NCBI GenBank assembly: GCA_964415445.1
Contig: CAYQAE010000084.1
Span: 1-7,444 of the forward strand
DNA: 7,444 nucleotides
Reading direction: 5' to 3'
From: CAYQAE01 sp964415445 [NCBI: uncultured archaeon]
Lineage (GTDB): Archaea > CAYQAE01
Shown piece by piece: positions 6,897 through 7,444 of the stretch. The position numbers and the translations under genes are program-made. Numbering within the stretch: the stretch's first letter is position 1; each line of letters starts with the position of its first letter. The notes beneath the pieces are model-generated. The model was given only the letters and a program-made list of their open reading frames with translations, was not told the DNA's origin and searched no databases.

Positions 6897-6903
6897 AGGT
6901 GAT
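6897..6903 (+). promoter_or_regulatory. Shine-Dalgarno site that decides the Rab-like gene's start
   Basis: AGGTGAT is a perfect seven-base match to the archaeal anti-SD sequence and lies seven bases before ATG 6911. The alternative in-frame GTG at 6899 falls inside this site and is therefore unlikely to be the start. Confidence 0.7.
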
Positions 6904-6910
6904 AATCCAA

Positions 6911-7441
6911 ATGACAGACAAAAAATATAAAGTCCTTTTTTTAGGTGGGGATGATAACGAAAGGGCTAAATTGCTGGAATCTTTTATTGGAGATAAATTT
7001 AAGTCTGATTTTGAAGAAAAAGCAGGAGTAGATTTTCTGACAAAAAGAATACAAATTAATTCATCTGAAGAAAAAAAAGATGTCGAATTAATTATTTGGA
7101 ATTGCAGCAGTGAAAAAAGATTTCAAGAATTGATATCTTCTTGTTATTTGTGTGGGGCTGAAGGAGCTATAATTGTTATAGATTTAACAGACAAAGATGC
7201 TCTAAAGAAAGCAGAATATTATTTTAATCTCTGCATGAAAAATAACAAAAAAATGCCATTAGTTTTGTTAGCTGATAAAATTGATTCAAAAGAGAAAGAG
7301 ATCGAAGAAGACCAAATCTCAGATTTTGCTGAAAAACACAAAAAATTTATAAAATGGCGTAAATCCTCAGCAATAGCAAAAGAAAAACTAGAAGAATCAT
7401 TTGAAGAATTAACAAAAGAAATTCTAAAGATCCCAAAATAA
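6911..7441 (+). CDS. Rab/Ras-like small G-domain protein with degenerate GTP-binding motifs (predicted pseudo-GTPase)
   Basis: 176 residues, the usual size of a single Ras-superfamily domain, complete within the window. The fold is clear: a KVLFLG first strand, GVDFLTKRI (39-47) matching the Rab switch I/beta2 pattern, a W-x5-KRF block at 63-71 followed by SSCYLCGAEGAIIVIDLTD (76-94), and PLVLLADKID at 116-125. The catalytic motifs are altered. In G1 the Walker A GK(T/S) is replaced by Glu17-Arg18-Ala19. The G2 threonine position is Lys37. The G3 DTAGQ is replaced by Asn64-Cys-Ser-Ser-Glu68. The G4 NKxD is Asp122-Lys-Ile-Asp125, keeping Lys and Asp. The G5 SAK is SSAI (near 154). GTP hydrolysis is therefore unlikely and nucleotide binding doubtful. 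There is no C-terminal prenylation cysteine: the tail is basic, ending ILKIPK. No partner gene is adjacent. Inference: a scaffold or regulatory relative of Rab-like GTPases, as the intact length and frame argue against a dead gene. Confidence 0.8.
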   Translation: MTDKKYKVLFLGGDDNERAKLLESFIGDKFKSDFEEKAGVDFLTKRIQINSSEEKKDVELIIWNCSSEKRFQELISSCYLCGAEGAIIVIDLTDKDALKKAEYYFNLCMKNNKKMPLVLLADKIDSKEKEIEEDQISDFAEKHKKFIKWRKSSAIAKEKLEESFEELTKEILKIPK

Positions 7442-7444
7442 TTT

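Larger units (their letters stand above)
6685..6910 (+). other. Intergenic region between MBF1 and the Rab-like gene
   Basis: No gene is seen in these 226 bases. They hold two oligo-T runs, a 12-base direct repeat, a perfect palindrome and the ribosome site of the next gene, each listed separately. Small inverted repeats also occur (AGATGA 6846-6851 with TCATCT 6870-6875), but they are too short to support an RNA structure. No clear TATA box lies in the last 60 bases. The best candidate is the A/T block TTAAATATACTATAATA at 6790-6806, which would imply a leader of roughly 85 bases. Confidence 0.5.

Noticed and set aside
6899-6910. GTG at 6899 as the start of the Rab-like gene
   Set aside because: It lies within the AGGTGAT ribosome site; ATG 6911 has correct spacing and places the first beta strand at the expected distance from the start.
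1-7444. CRISPR array, tRNA, rRNA, insertion sequence or integration site
   Set aside because: No regularly spaced repeats, cloverleaf-like segments, transposase motifs or flanking direct repeats were seen in either strand.

Overview
The window is low-GC DNA (roughly 30% GC by eye) from an archaeon. A proteasome-activating nucleotidase (PAN) with an archaeal HbYX tail, an archaeal-type MBF1, a Rab/Ras-like small G-domain protein and archaeal TATA-type promoters all point that way, and AGGTGA-type Shine-Dalgarno sites are also present. The left-hand secreted protein, with its tandem lectin-like and Ig-like units, together with the Rab-like protein resembles what I remember of Asgard (Lokiarchaeia-like) genomes. 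I lean towards Asgard, but a Thermoplasmatota-type lineage cannot be excluded from sequence alone.

Layout, left to right: (1) 2-2011, minus strand: the first 670 residues of a secreted multidomain surface protein that runs off the left edge. (2) 2012-2220: an AT-rich intergenic region holding a good archaeal promoter for gene 1. (3) 2221-3474, minus: an FAD-dependent oxidoreductase of the phytoene desaturase-like (CrtI/COG1233) superfamily. (4) 3475-3541: a 67-bp divergent promoter region. (5) 3542-5026, plus: a polytopic CPBP-family (Abi/Rce1-like) membrane protease with an N-terminal zinc ribbon. (6) 5043-6229, minus: PAN, the ATPase that unfolds substrates for the 20S proteasome. It is split by a one-base frameshift in an A6 tract between the coiled coil and the OB domain. 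(7) 6230-6321: a divergent PAN/MBF1 promoter region with one central TATA element. (8) 6322-6684, plus: MBF1. (9) 6685-6910: an intergenic region with T-runs and a perfect palindrome. (10) 6911-7441, plus: a Rab-like protein whose nucleotide-binding motifs have almost all decayed.

Functional links are limited. PAN and MBF1 form a divergent pair and may be co-regulated. The CPBP protease and the oxidoreductase are also divergent, with no obvious pathway in common. No RNA genes, CRISPR arrays, insertion sequences or attachment sites were seen. The most unusual item is the Rab-like pseudo-GTPase at the right end. The PAN frameshift most needs checking, because PAN is expected to be functionally important and the break looks like a homopolymer indel.
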